From assembly GCA_022823225.1 (NCBI GenBank), contig JAJDXM010000009.1, forward strand, positions 1 to 64,000: a stretch of DNA of 64,000 nucleotides, read 5' to 3'. The notes under the pieces were generated by a model. That model had not been told where the DNA came from. It searched no databases and saw nothing but the letters and a program-made list of their open reading frames with translations. The position numbers and the translations under genes are program-made. This stretch comes from Gemmatimonadota bacterium. Lineage in GTDB: Bacteria; Gemmatimonadota; Gemmatimonadetes; Longimicrobiales; Gaopeijiaceae. Positions 46,498 through 55,379 of this stretch are shown piece after piece (position 1 is the first letter of the stretch; each line of letters begins with the position of its first letter).

Positions 46498-47388
46498 ATG
46501 TCCACGGTCCCCCAACCCGCGCCCGCGATGACCATCCCCTACGCCATGTCCTGGGAAGAGCCCGCCTATGCGCGCGCCGAGGGCTACGACTACGACCACG
46601 AGATCCTCGTCGCCCTTCCCCCCAGCTACCACGTCTCGCCTGAGAAGAGCTACCCGGTCCTCTGGTCGATGGACGGCGCGATGGCCTTCGCCGTAACGTC
46701 CGGAGTCGCCAATCTGTACACCGTTGGCAAGCGCATCCCCGAGATCATCGTCGTCGGCGTCGGTCACAGGAGCCGGCATGGGATGCTGGGGTTCGCCCAT
46801 CGCACCTTCGATCTCTTTCCGCCGGGCAGCGTCTGGTCGGAGCCGGGTCTCGGGAGCGAGTACATGAAGGAGATGGGATTCGACTTTGAGATGTCGCTGC
46901 CGTTCCTGAAGGGTGACGTGTTCCTGGACTTCCTGGTGGACCAACTGCGTTCCTCGCTGGTCGAAGAGTACCGAATGGCCGACGACCACACGCTCTGGGG
47001 CCACTCCGCGGGCGGGGGGTTCGCCAGCTATGCGCTCCTCGCGCGCCCGGGCGCGTTCGGCCGGTTCATCATCGGCAGCGGCACCAACGGCCTGACCATC
47101 GACCTCGAAGCGGAATACGCGAAGGACCACGATGACCTCGACGCGAAGGTCTTCATCGGCATGGCGGACGGCGAACTCAATCACGCCCCGCTCAATGCCC
47201 AGCGGCTCGTCAGCCGCACGACGCTCCTGGCCGAGAACCTCAGGCTGCGCGGCTATCCGAGCCTGGACCTGCACACCCGGCTCTACACCGACCGCGACCA
47301 CTTCACCGTAATGCCGCTGGTCATCGGGGACGGACTGCAGCATGTTTACGCCGACCTGATCGCAGGGCTCGAGAAGCCGAACTGGTAG
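46498..47388 (+). CDS. Alpha/beta hydrolase, esterase-D/enterochelin-esterase-like
   Basis: A 296-residue protein of the esterase family (PF00756 type). Landmarks: HEILVALPPSYHVSPEKSYP, VLWSMDGAMAFAVTSGVAN, the nucleophile elbow GHSAGGGFASYALL (Ser about 170) and catalytic His in DRDHFTVMPL, with the acid probably in IGMADGELN. No signal peptide is evident from the ATG at 46498, which suggests a cytoplasmic enzyme; the ribosome-binding site is weak. Related enzymes act on acylated sugars, S-formylglutathione or siderophores. It is divergent from the MBL gene, with an 79-bp gap. Confidence 0.82.
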   Translation: MSTVPQPAPAMTIPYAMSWEEPAYARAEGYDYDHEILVALPPSYHVSPEKSYPVLWSMDGAMAFAVTSGVANLYTVGKRIPEIIVVGVGHRSRHGMLGFAHRTFDLFPPGSVWSEPGLGSEYMKEMGFDFEMSLPFLKGDVFLDFLVDQLRSSLVEEYRMADDHTLWGHSAGGGFASYALLARPGAFGRFIIGSGTNGLTIDLEAEYAKDHDDLDAKVFIGMADGELNHAPLNAQRLVSRTTLLAENLRLRGYPSLDLHTRLYTDRDHFTVMPLVIGDGLQHVYADLIAGLEKPNW

Positions 47389-47416
47389 CCCCATCCCACT
47401 CCAAAGGAGTTTTCAC

Positions 47417-47977
47417 ATGGTCCCGGTCCTCAGCCTCTGGCTACCCGTTCTGGTGGCAGCCGTGCTCGTGTTCCTCGCCAGCAGCGTGATCCACATGTTC
47501 CTCGGCTACCACAGCAACGACCGCCGCGCCACCCCGGACGAGGACGGCGCGATGGACGCCCTGCGCGGCCTCGGCCTCGATCCCGGCAACTACTCGATCC
47601 CCCACGCCGGGAGCATGGAGGTGATGAAGAGCGAGGAGTTCCAGGAGAAGGCGAGGCGCGGACCGTCCGCGTTCCTGACCGTCCTTCCGCCCAATCCCCA
47701 GGCGCGGATGGGCCGCCAGCTCGGGCAGTGGTTCGTCTACTGCGTCGCGGTCGGGCTCCTCACGGCGTACGCGAGCGGTCTCGCGCTCGGGCCGGGCGCG
47801 GAGTACATGGCGGTGTTCAAGCTGGTGTCGGTGGTGGCGTTCATGGGCTATGCGATGGCGCTTGCCATGGACGCGATCTGGTCCTTCCAGGGATGGCCCG
47901 CAACCGCCCGCAGCATGTTCGACGGGCTCATCTACGCACTCCTCACCGGAGGCGCCTTCGGGTGGCTGTGGCCATGA
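47417..47977 (+). CDS. Uncharacterised four-helix membrane protein
   Basis: A 186-residue membrane protein. The first helix (about 5-25, [20 protein letters not shown]) is followed by a soluble loop of about 75 residues ([18 protein letters not shown]-like, with [17 protein letters not shown]) and three more helices (about 105-125, 133-150, 165-183). AAGGAG precedes the ATG by eight bases. No family is recognised with confidence. Its stop overlaps the start of the pterin dehydratase gene (ATGA), so the two are coupled; a link in function is not obvious. Confidence 0.75.
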   Translation: MVPVLSLWLPVLVAAVLVFLASSVIHMFLGYHSNDRRATPDEDGAMDALRGLGLDPGNYSIPHAGSMEVMKSEEFQEKARRGPSAFLTVLPPNPQARMGRQLGQWFVYCVAVGLLTAYASGLALGPGAEYMAVFKLVSVVAFMGYAMALAMDAIWSFQGWPATARSMFDGLIYALLTGGAFGWLWP

Positions 47978-48315
47978 CGGAGCTGGTCGCGCAGAAGTGC
48001 GAGGCGTGCCGGGTGGGGTCGCCCCCGGCCACCGAGGCCGAGATCGCGGAGTACGGCGAGCAGATCCCCGACTGGGAGATCGTGGGCCGCAACGGGATCC
48101 CGACGCTGGAGAGGGTCTTCGAGTTCGGGAACTTCGCCGCCGCGCTGGACTTCACCAACCGCGTCGGCGAGCTCGCCGAGGAGCAGGGCCATCACCCTGC
48201 GCTGCTGACCGAGTGGGGGCGCGTCACGGTGACCTGGTGGACCCACAAGATCCGCAACCTGCACGTGAACGACTTCGTCATGGCGGCGAAGACGGACCGG
48301 GCGTTCGGGGAGTGA
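47974..48315 (+). CDS. phhB: Pterin-4a-carbinolamine dehydratase
   Basis: A 113-residue enzyme that dehydrates 4a-hydroxytetrahydrobiopterin in pterin recycling for aromatic amino-acid hydroxylases; in many bacteria it has a salvage role without them. The signature is complete: [40 protein letters not shown] and [13 protein letters not shown], including the paired His of GHHP and the THK turn. An N-terminal CEAC motif is an unusual addition. No phenylalanine hydroxylase is in the window. It is coupled by overlaps to the genes on both sides. Confidence 0.9.
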   Translation: MTELVAQKCEACRVGSPPATEAEIAEYGEQIPDWEIVGRNGIPTLERVFEFGNFAAALDFTNRVGELAEEQGHHPALLTEWGRVTVTWWTHKIRNLHVNDFVMAAKTDRAFGE

Positions 48316-49496
48316 GTCGCACCCGGCGGCCCCGGCCACCGTCTGGTGGGCGGGCTCGCCATCGGGCACAGGGGCGGTCACGGTCCGCCGCGATGCTGCT
48401 TGCCGGCCTCTGGGCGCTTCTGCCGGCCCTGGGGTGCGACGGAGAGCCGGCTCCCGGTCCCGGCTACACGGTTGTTGCCCCCGAACCGGTGGCGACGACA
48501 TCGATTCCCTACACGGCGTCCGGATCGATCGCCCTCCTGTCGGATGAGGGCACGGCCTGCGTCGCCCAATCCTACGAAGTCCAGGTGCGCTGCGTTGGCC
48601 GGGATGGCACCCTGGTCGGCGTATTCGGGCGAGAGGGCGACGGGCCCGGTGAGTTCGCCAGACTCGGCGCGCTGGTCGGTGGCAGGCACGGCACCGTCGG
48701 GGTCATGGACATCGGCTCCAATAGGTTCTCGGTCTTCGAGCCGGGCGGCGTGTTCGTGAGCGACGTATTGACACCGGGCCGGGCGCTCGCCGTCACCCCC
48801 GCGGAGCCGTTCGGAGAGACCGTCACGCTCGTTGGCGCGCTGACCCGGGACGGCCGGCAGGGGCAGGGTGTGCCCGGCTCGGACTACATTGCGTTGGAGA
48901 TCGACCTGGCTTCGGGAGAGACCATCCGGCAGGAGGGTATCCCTCAGGCGGACGTCGACCTCGAATGCGCGCAGAGGTACCACGCCTTCCCCAACCCTGC
49001 CGGCGGATGGATTCGGGTGGCCTGCAGAGGACATCTGATTCTTGTCGCGGCCGACGGCACCGCCGAGGGCGTCCGTTCGCCGGCCTATTTCGATGAACTG
49101 CCGCGCGAGCGCGAGATTGCGCAGCGTGGGGGACAGCTGGACGCTCTGGCCCGCCGTCCCCGTGGCCCGGCCGTGCGCCCCGAATGGCTGGAATCCTACC
49201 GGGATGCGCCCAAGTTCTACCACCTGGAGGGGGCGCTGGGGCGCTTCGACCCCGCCGGGCACCTGTGGATCGCGACCCAGCGGGACCACAACGAATTCTC
49301 ATACCTGGACGTGTTCACGGTCCGCGACCGCGCGTTCCTGGGTTCCGTGAGGGTCAGAGACCACATGAAGGGCTTCGACCTCGTGGGTTCGACGCTGGTA
49401 GTCCTCGCCGAACGTGCCGCCGGATCCGACGACCTTGACGGGATCCCCGACGTCGCCATCGACTGGTACGATGTCAGCGGCCTGCGCTTGCGGTGA
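48312..49496 (+). CDS. Propeller-type lipoprotein, [12 protein letters not shown] subfamily
   Basis: A lipoprotein of about 394 residues (lipobox PALGC) closely related to the 3338 gene: [35 protein letters not shown], and the ending [18 protein letters not shown] with [14 protein letters not shown] chose GTG 48312 because it overlaps the phhB stop as GTGA. ATG 48393 also works and leaves a short n-region before the hydrophobic stretch [14 protein letters not shown]. The mature part is the same in both cases. The coupling to phhB may be accidental. Confidence 0.82.
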   Translation: MSRTRRPRPPSGGRARHRAQGRSRSAAMLLAGLWALLPALGCDGEPAPGPGYTVVAPEPVATTSIPYTASGSIALLSDEGTACVAQSYEVQVRCVGRDGTLVGVFGREGDGPGEFARLGALVGGRHGTVGVMDIGSNRFSVFEPGGVFVSDVLTPGRALAVTPAEPFGETVTLVGALTRDGRQGQGVPGSDYIALEIDLASGETIRQEGIPQADVDLECAQRYHAFPNPAGGWIRVACRGHLILVAADGTAEGVRSPAYFDELPREREIAQRGGQLDALARRPRGPAVRPEWLESYRDAPKFYHLEGALGRFDPAGHLWIATQRDHNEFSYLDVFTVRDRAFLGSVRVRDHMKGFDLVGSTLVVLAERAAGSDDLDGIPDVAIDWYDVSGLRLR

Positions 49497-49601
49497 GTGC
49501 TCCGCTAATCAAGGTTCCCCGCGGGAGCCGGATCACTCGGCCCCTGCCGCTCGCAACACGGTGAGGCCGACCGAGCCGAGCCATTAGAAAGGATCGAAAA
49601 C

Positions 49602-50009
49602 ATGATCAACAGGAACTGCATCCTGGCCACGCTGGCCGCGTTTGCGACGTCGTTCGTGCTGGGCTTTATCATCTACCAGCCGGTGCTCGGCGATTTCTTT
49701 GCCGCCAACGCGGGCACCGCCACCGGCGTGATCAGGGAGAATCCCGTCTTCTGGCAGATCATCATCGGGCAGCTCTGCGGAGCCGCGCTCCTGGTGACGG
49801 TGCTGTCGTGGAAGGGCGTCGAAAGCGCTGCCGACGGGTTCAAGGGCGGCGCCGTCTTCGGCCTGCTGCTGAGTCTGTTCTACGGATTCATGAACCTTGG
49901 CACCATGAACACCACTACGATGAACGCGGTGCTGGTGGACGTGGTCGTGACGGTGGCGATGATGGGGGCGGCGGGAGCCGTGGCGGCGCTGGTGTTGAAG
50001 CGGGGGTAG
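49602..50009 (+). CDS. Uncharacterised four-helix membrane protein
   Basis: A 135-residue protein that is almost entirely four transmembrane helices (about 7-27, 52-70, 80-100, 108-130), with Met-rich segments (GFMNLGTMNTTTMNAVL) between helices 3 and 4. GAAAGGA precedes the ATG. It resembles small inner-membrane proteins of the DUF1761 kind, though I cannot confirm the family. The spacer upstream (49497-49601) shows no feature; a palindrome and an ATPase gene follow. Confidence 0.7.
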   Translation: MINRNCILATLAAFATSFVLGFIIYQPVLGDFFAANAGTATGVIRENPVFWQIIIGQLCGAALLVTVLSWKGVESAADGFKGGAVFGLLLSLFYGFMNLGTMNTTTMNAVLVDVVVTVAMMGAAGAVAALVLKRG

Positions 50010-50018
50010 GGGAGGTTC

Positions 50019-50061
50019 GTAGTATCATCCGAAATAACTCAACTATTTCGGATTACACTAC
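50019..50061. promoter_or_regulatory. Long palindrome before the second AAA ATPase gene
   Basis: ATCCGAAATA (50027-50036) and TATTTCGGAT (50044-50053) are perfect 10-bp arms around a 7-nt loop. They are flanked by a second pair, GTAGT (50019-50023) and ACTAC (50057-50061). The element lies between two plus-strand genes and ends 13 bp before the ATPase ATG. It could terminate the upstream transcript or serve as an operator; with no T-run after it, operator is preferred. Confidence 0.55.
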
Positions 50062-50073
50062 GGATCAGTGACG

Positions 50074-51231
50074 ATGTACGCTCGCACTCCCGACCTGGAA
50101 TTGCGCCCAGGCCAGTCGGCTTTCTTCTGGGGCGCCCGCAGGAGCGGAAAGACGACCCTCCTGAAGCGGCGGTTTCCGCGATCCGCGCGCTTCGACCTCC
50201 TCGACACCCGGCTGATGCTGGAATTCACCCGCTCCCCCCGGACTCTCGCGGATCGCATCAGGGCCCTCGAGCCCGAGCAGCGTAACCAGCCCATCCTGAT
50301 CGACGAGGTCCAGAAGGTCCCGTCGGTCGTCGGCGAAGTTCACCGCCTGATCGAGGAAGACGGTCGCAGCTTCGTCCTCTGCGGGTCCAGCACCGGAAAG
50401 CTCGGGCACGGAGACGGCAACGCACTGGGCAGCCGCGCCTTGCGGTTCGATCTGCATCCGCTGACCTGGCCCGAGATCCCGGACTTCGACCTGCTGCGGG
50501 CGCTGAACCGGGGTCTCGTGCCCGCTCACTACGACTCCCCTTCCGCCGGCGAGGCGCTGGCCGCGTACGTCGACGACTACCTCAGGGAGGAGATCTTCGA
50601 GGAGGGCCTGACGCGCAATGCTCCCGGCTTCGCACGCTTCTTCGATGCGCTCTCGCTCTGTCACGGGCGGATGGTGAACCACAGCGATATCGCCCGGGAT
50701 TGCGGCGTGACCTCCAAGACCGTGAAGAAGTACTTTCGGATCCTGGTCGATACCCTGGTCGGCGTCCTGGTGGAGCCGTTCAGCCACCGCGGCTCACGGG
50801 CGGTGATCACGAAGGCGCCGAAGTTCTACCTCTTCGACGTGGGTGTTGCGGGGCACGTCATGGGGAGACGGATCGCGCGCCCGGCGGGCGAGGACTTCGG
50901 CCGGGCCCTGGTGCACTTCATCCTGATGGAGATCCTCGCGTATCGAGCGTACAGCAGCCGCGACTTCCCGGTCCGGTATTGGCGCACCCGATCGGGGGTG
51001 GAGTGTGATTTCGTGCTGGGGACGGACGGCGCAACGGTGGTCGAGGTGGCGGGTGCGGGGCGGGTGGGCCGCAGGGAGCTGAGAGGCGTGCGGGCGTTCG
51101 CCGAGGAACACCGGCCGCGACAGTCCTTCGTGGTCTGCAACGAGGGCGTGCCGAGGCGCACGGAGGACGGGATCTGGATCCTTCCGTGGGCGCTGTTCCT
51201 GGAGGGGGTGTGGGGGGGTGAGGTGGTATGA
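50074..51231 (+). CDS. AAA ATPase with DUF4143 domain, copy 2
   Basis: A 385-residue protein of the same family as the 42676 gene but only distantly similar: Walker A GARRSGKTT, Walker B ILIDEVQ, LCGSSTGKL in the sensor position, a DNA-binding-like helix pair (NHSDIARDCGVTSKTVKKYF) and a DUF4143 end (RSGVECDFVLGTDGATVVEV) in which the usual Lys of the ExK signature is replaced. That last point suggests the nuclease-like site may be dead. GTG 50068 is an alternative start. A long palindrome lies immediately upstream. Confidence 0.87.
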   Translation: MYARTPDLELRPGQSAFFWGARRSGKTTLLKRRFPRSARFDLLDTRLMLEFTRSPRTLADRIRALEPEQRNQPILIDEVQKVPSVVGEVHRLIEEDGRSFVLCGSSTGKLGHGDGNALGSRALRFDLHPLTWPEIPDFDLLRALNRGLVPAHYDSPSAGEALAAYVDDYLREEIFEEGLTRNAPGFARFFDALSLCHGRMVNHSDIARDCGVTSKTVKKYFRILVDTLVGVLVEPFSHRGSRAVITKAPKFYLFDVGVAGHVMGRRIARPAGEDFGRALVHFILMEILAYRAYSSRDFPVRYWRTRSGVECDFVLGTDGATVVEVAGAGRVGRRELRGVRAFAEEHRPRQSFVVCNEGVPRRTEDGIWILPWALFLEGVWGGEVV

Positions 51232-51337
51232 GGCGGTGGGCCTGTGACCGTCAGTCATGAGCAGGGCAGGGGTCGGATGACCGGTATGCCCGACAACAAA
51301 CAACCGAATTCCCGTTCCCTCGCGGATCTGGCTCCGG

Positions 51338-52312
51338 ATGAAGTTGAAGTCCGTGGTCGACGAGTACACCGGGATCCACGATGCCGGTTTGGAGAGCAGG
51401 AAGGAGCGCTATCGGTCGTTCGTCAGTCACTACTACGACCTGGTGACGGATTTCTACGAGTTCGGCTGGGGGCAGTCCTTTCACTTTGCTCCGCGGCGCC
51501 GGGGCGAGAGCTTCAAGGCGTCGCTGCTGAGGCACCAGCGCTTTCTGGCCGATCGGCTGGCTCTGAAACCGGGCATGCGGGTGCTCGATGTGGGTTGCGG
51601 CGTAGGCGGGCCGATGGCCGCGCTCGCCCGCTATTCCGGGGCCGGCTTCGTCGGGCTCAACAACAACGCCTACCAGATCGAGCGTGCGAAGGCGCACACC
51701 CGGGATGTCGAGTCCCTGTGCCGTTTCATCCACGGCGACTACATGCGGATCCCCGACGGCGACAACCGCTACGATGCCGCGATCGCCATCGAGTCCATGC
51801 CGCATGCACCGCAAAAGGCAGCGGCGTTCCGGGAGATCTTCCGCGTCCTGCGGCCGGGGGCCAGCGTTGCGGGCTACGACTGGTGCCTCACCGAGGCATT
51901 CGATCCACTGGACGCGGAGCACATGCGGGTCAAGGGGGATATCGTGGTGGGGAATGCGCTTCCGGACCTCCCACTGGCGCCTGAGATCGATGCGGCACTG
52001 CGCGCGGCCGGATTCGAAGTCGTCGAGTCCGGCGATCGTGCCTCCGCCTCGGACCCGACCACGCCCTGGTATCGTGCCCTGCAGGGTCGCGACCTCAGCC
52101 CCAGAAGCATCCCGCGCACACCCGCTGGCCGTGCCGTGACGAATCTGGTCCTCAGGGCTGGCGAGAAGTTACGGGTATTCCCCGATGGCGCTGCCGCGGT
52201 CAGCTCGCTGTTGAACAGGACGGCGGACGCGCTGGTTGAGGGGGGCAAGACGGGGATCTTCACCCCGATGTTCTACTTTCTGGCCCGGAAACCCGGGCCG
52301 CAGGGAGGCTGA
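51338..52312 (+). CDS. SAM-dependent methyltransferase resembling sterol C-24 methyltransferase
   Basis: A 324-residue methyltransferase with the sterol-methyltransferase (ERG6/SMT) signature: YYDLVTDFYEFGWGQSFHFA just before the SAM-binding domain, motif I VLDVGCGVGGPMAALAR, GLNNNAYQIERAKAH and a variant of the EATCHAP motif (IESMPHAP). It ends with a helical C-terminal lobe. ERG6-type enzymes methylate the sterol side chain; bacterial homologues exist and some may act on sterols taken from hosts. No sterol cyclase or squalene monooxygenase is in the window. The start lacks a clear ribosome-binding site, and an upstream short frame (51277) could precede it. Confidence 0.85.
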   Translation: MKLKSVVDEYTGIHDAGLESRKERYRSFVSHYYDLVTDFYEFGWGQSFHFAPRRRGESFKASLLRHQRFLADRLALKPGMRVLDVGCGVGGPMAALARYSGAGFVGLNNNAYQIERAKAHTRDVESLCRFIHGDYMRIPDGDNRYDAAIAIESMPHAPQKAAAFREIFRVLRPGASVAGYDWCLTEAFDPLDAEHMRVKGDIVVGNALPDLPLAPEIDAALRAAGFEVVESGDRASASDPTTPWYRALQGRDLSPRSIPRTPAGRAVTNLVLRAGEKLRVFPDGAAAVSSLLNRTADALVEGGKTGIFTPMFYFLARKPGPQGG

Positions 52313-52362
52313 ACACAAGCAGCCGGGGTCCGGTCGTCCCGACCGCGCGCGACCTTCCCCCC

Positions 52363-53433
52363 CTACCGAAACCGCCCCTGCAATTCCTCCAGCTTCTCCG
52401 CCCCCGGACACAGTTCCTCGAACGGGTAGTCGGCCAGCGGCTCCGCCACCGTGCCCTGAATTCCGTGGAAGTCGGCTTCCTCGCCCGCCTCCGGCGCCGG
52501 CTCCACGTACAGCAGCCCCGTCGCCACCTCGCCCGCCCGCTGCCGCTCCCTGATGTAGCCGTACACCGCGTCGCGGTCGGTGGGGTCGTAGTCCTCCGGC
52601 ACCTTGCGGAAGGCGATCCGGCTCCCGTCGTGCATCTCGACCGAGCGGGCGTCGCCGGATTCGTACGACGCCGCGATCTCCTCGGCGGGGGGCACGAAGT
52701 CGGCGTACACCAGCTGGTTGTAGTTGTCGCGGGTGTACTGGTAGCTCTTGGTCGATCCGCGGTGGTCGTTGAAGGTGACGCAGGGCGAGATGATGTCGAT
52801 CAGCGCGAAGCCGCGGTGGCGCAGGCCCGCCTTGAGGATGGGGACGAGCTGCTCCTTGTCGCCGGAGAAGCTCCGCGCCACGAAGCCGGCACCCAGATTC
52901 AGCGCCAGGAGGACGGAGTCGATGGGATGCTCGCGGTTGATCTGGCCGCGCTTGGCGGTCGAGCCGACGTCGGCGGAGGCCGAGAACTGGCCCTTGGTGA
53001 GCCCGTAGACGCCGTTGTTCTCGATGATGTACAGCATGTCGACGTTGCGGCGGACGACGTGAGCGAACTGGCCCATGCCGATCGAGAGGCTGTCGCCGTC
53101 GCCGGAGACGCCGATGCAGATGAGGTCGCGGTTGGCCGCGTGCGCGCCCGTGGTGATCGACGGCATGCGCCCATGCACGCCGTTGAACCCGTGCGCCTCC
53201 TTCAGGAAGTAGGTCGGGGTCTTGCCGCTGCACCCGATCCCGGAGGTCTTGGCCACCTCGTGCGGCGCGATCTCCAGCTCCCAGAAGGCCTCGATGATCG
53301 CCGCGGTGATCGAGTCGTGCCCGCACCCCGCGCAGAGCGTGGACATCGTGCCCTCGTAGTCGCGGCGGGTGAGGCCCAGGCGGTTCTTCGCCAGGGCCGG
53401 GTGGTGGATGCGGGGCTTCTTGATGTAGGTCAT
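52363..53433 (-). CDS. korB: 2-oxoacid:ferredoxin oxidoreductase, beta subunit
   Basis: A 356-residue thiamine-diphosphate subunit. Cluster and cofactor motifs: CAGCGHDSITAAII, SGIGCSGKTPTYFLKE, and the TPP/Mg site ICIGVSGDGDSLSIGMGQFA with IENNGVYGLTKGQFS. With the alpha subunit it makes or consumes acyl-CoA plus reduced ferredoxin; the GFNGVHGRMPSI segment favours 2-oxoglutarate over pyruvate. The ATG overlaps the alpha stop (ATGA). It is the last gene of the operon. Extra C-terminal residues (about 310-356) are acidic and Glu/Pro-rich. Confidence 0.9.
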   Translation of the reverse strand: MTYIKKPRIHHPALAKNRLGLTRRDYEGTMSTLCAGCGHDSITAAIIEAFWELEIAPHEVAKTSGIGCSGKTPTYFLKEAHGFNGVHGRMPSITTGAHAANRDLICIGVSGDGDSLSIGMGQFAHVVRRNVDMLYIIENNGVYGLTKGQFSASADVGSTAKRGQINREHPIDSVLLALNLGAGFVARSFSGDKEQLVPILKAGLRHRGFALIDIISPCVTFNDHRGSTKSYQYTRDNYNQLVYADFVPPAEEIAASYESGDARSVEMHDGSRIAFRKVPEDYDPTDRDAVYGYIRERQRAGEVATGLLYVEPAPEAGEEADFHGIQGTVAEPLADYPFEELCPGAEKLEELQGRFR

Positions 53434-55379
53434 GGGGCGGCTCCGGCGGGGTGGGCGGCCGCGTCGGACGTTCCGATGTCCGTATGGGTCGCCAGTCCGT
53501 CCATCACATGGTGACAGCTCATCGGGTACCCCCCGTAGTACAGGATCGAGACCAGCGACTCCTTCGCGGCTCCCGTCTCCGCGATCAGCAGCTTCCTGAG
53601 TTGCCCGTCCCGGTTCTGCTCCACCACGAAGTTGACGTCGTGCCTGGCCAGGAACGGCTCGACCTCGGGATGGAACGGGAAGGCCCGCACGCGCATGTAG
53701 TTGGCCGCGATTCCGCGCTCCGCCAGCTCGTCCACCGCCTCCAGCACCGCCCCGCGGCACCCCCCGATCGTCACCAGCCCGATCTTCGCGCCCTCTGCGA
53801 GCCGGACCTCCGGCGCCGGCAGATGCGCCGCCGCCCCGTCGATCTTCCTGCCCACGCGCGCGAGCACGTCCGCGTACGGCTCCGAGTCCTCGGTGTAGTT
53901 GCCGAACCGGTCGTGGCCCGAGCCGCGCGTCAGGTAGGCCCCCTTGGGATGCACGCCCGGCAGCGTGCGCCAAGGGATCCCGTCCCCGTCCACGTCCAGA
54001 TAGCGGTGGAACGGCCCCGTCGCCTTCTCCAACTCCTCCGCGGTCAGCACCTTGCCCCGGTCCGGCCGGTACGCGTCGTCCCATTCGAGCTTCGGCACGA
54101 CCCAGTCGTTCATCCCAATGTCCAAGTCCGTCAGCACGAAGATCGGCGTCTGGAAGCGCTCGGCCAGATCGAACGCCTCCACCGCCATCTCGAAGCACTC
54201 GTGCGGGTTCGCCGGGAAGATCACGATGTGCCGCGTATCCCCGTGCGACGCATACGCCGCGAACTGGATGTCGCCCTGCTGGGTCCGCGTCGGCATCCCC
54301 GTCGACGGGCCCACCCGCTGCACGTCGAAGAACACCGACGGCACCTCCGCGTAGTACGCCAGCCCGATGAACTCGCTCATCAGCGACAGCCCGGCCCCGC
54401 TCGTTGACGTGAACGCGCGCGCCCCCGCCCACGCGGCCCCGATCACCATCCCCGCGGCCGCCAGCTCGTCCTCGGCCTGGATGATCGCGAACCGGTTCCT
54501 GCCCGTCTCCGGATCCTTGCGGAACTGGTGGCAGAAGGCGGTGAAGGCGTCGACCAGCGAGGTGGACGGCGTGATCGGGTACCAGGCGGCGACCGTCGCG
54601 CCGGCGTAGACGCACCCGAGCGCCGCGGCGGTGTTCCCGTCGATCACGATCGAGTCCTCGTTGCCGTCCATCGGCTCGAGGTGGACGGGGAGCGGGCAGT
54701 CGAAGTGCTTCATCGCGTAGTCGTAGCCCAGGTCGATCGCGAGCTGGTTGGCGTCGAGCAGCTTCGCCTTGGCCGCGAAGGTCTCGTTCAGCAGACCGCG
54801 AACGATGTCGAGGTCGATCCTGAGCAGGGCCGCCAGCGCTCCCACGTAGCAGATGTTCTTCATCAGGATCCGCACGCGCGATCCCTGGAAGTTGTCGACC
54901 GTCATCTTCGCGAGCGGGACGCCCAGGAAGGTCACGTCGTCGCGGTCCAGGTCGCGGGGCAGCGGCCAGCTCGAGTCGTGCAGGACCCAGCCGCCCGTCG
55001 TGACCTCCTCGATGTCGCGCTTGTAGGTCGCCGGGTTCATCGCGACGGTCAGGTCGAAGCGGGCGGTGCGCGCGGTGTGCCCCCGCCCGTTCGCCCGGAT
55101 CTCGTACCAGGTCGGCAGTCCCTGGATGTTCGACGGAAAGAGGTTCTTCCCCGACACGGGGATCCCCATCCGGAAGATCGCGCTGCGGAGCAGGCCGTTG
55201 GCGCTGGCCGACCCGGTCCCGTTGACCGTTCCGATCTTGAACGCGAGGTCGTTGATGCGGCGCGCAGGAGGGCCGCCGTTGGGGCTCGCGGGGATGTCGC
55301 CGGGATGCGCGGCAGGGGCGTCCGCGCTCGCAGGCCCGCCGGGGGCGGCCCCGGAAGCGCCAGGGACGGATTCCGCCAT
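53430..55379 (-). CDS. korA: 2-oxoacid:ferredoxin oxidoreductase, fused gamma-alpha subunit
   Basis: A 649-residue fusion. After an Ala/Pro-rich N-terminus, residues about 40-230 form the gamma domain (DLAFKIGTVNGTGSASANGL) and about 250-640 the alpha domain (GATVAAWYPITPSTSLVDAF, IQAEDELAAAGMVIGAAWAG, then FTSTSGAGLSLMSEFIGLAY). It binds the 2-oxoacid substrate and, with korB, carries out CoA-dependent ferredoxin-linked decarboxylation, replacing or running beside the NAD-linked 2-oxoglutarate dehydrogenase of the TCA cycle. Its start shares a base with the flavoprotein stop (TGATG). Confidence 0.92.
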   Translation of the reverse strand: MAESVPGASGAAPGGPASADAPAAHPGDIPASPNGGPPARRINDLAFKIGTVNGTGSASANGLLRSAIFRMGIPVSGKNLFPSNIQGLPTWYEIRANGRGHTARTARFDLTVAMNPATYKRDIEEVTTGGWVLHDSSWPLPRDLDRDDVTFLGVPLAKMTVDNFQGSRVRILMKNICYVGALAALLRIDLDIVRGLLNETFAAKAKLLDANQLAIDLGYDYAMKHFDCPLPVHLEPMDGNEDSIVIDGNTAAALGCVYAGATVAAWYPITPSTSLVDAFTAFCHQFRKDPETGRNRFAIIQAEDELAAAGMVIGAAWAGARAFTSTSGAGLSLMSEFIGLAYYAEVPSVFFDVQRVGPSTGMPTRTQQGDIQFAAYASHGDTRHIVIFPANPHECFEMAVEAFDLAERFQTPIFVLTDLDIGMNDWVVPKLEWDDAYRPDRGKVLTAEELEKATGPFHRYLDVDGDGIPWRTLPGVHPKGAYLTRGSGHDRFGNYTEDSEPYADVLARVGRKIDGAAAHLPAPEVRLAEGAKIGLVTIGGCRGAVLEAVDELAERGIAANYMRVRAFPFHPEVEPFLARHDVNFVVEQNRDGQLRKLLIAETGAAKESLVSILYYGGYPMSCHHVMDGLATHTDIGTSDAAAHPAGAAP

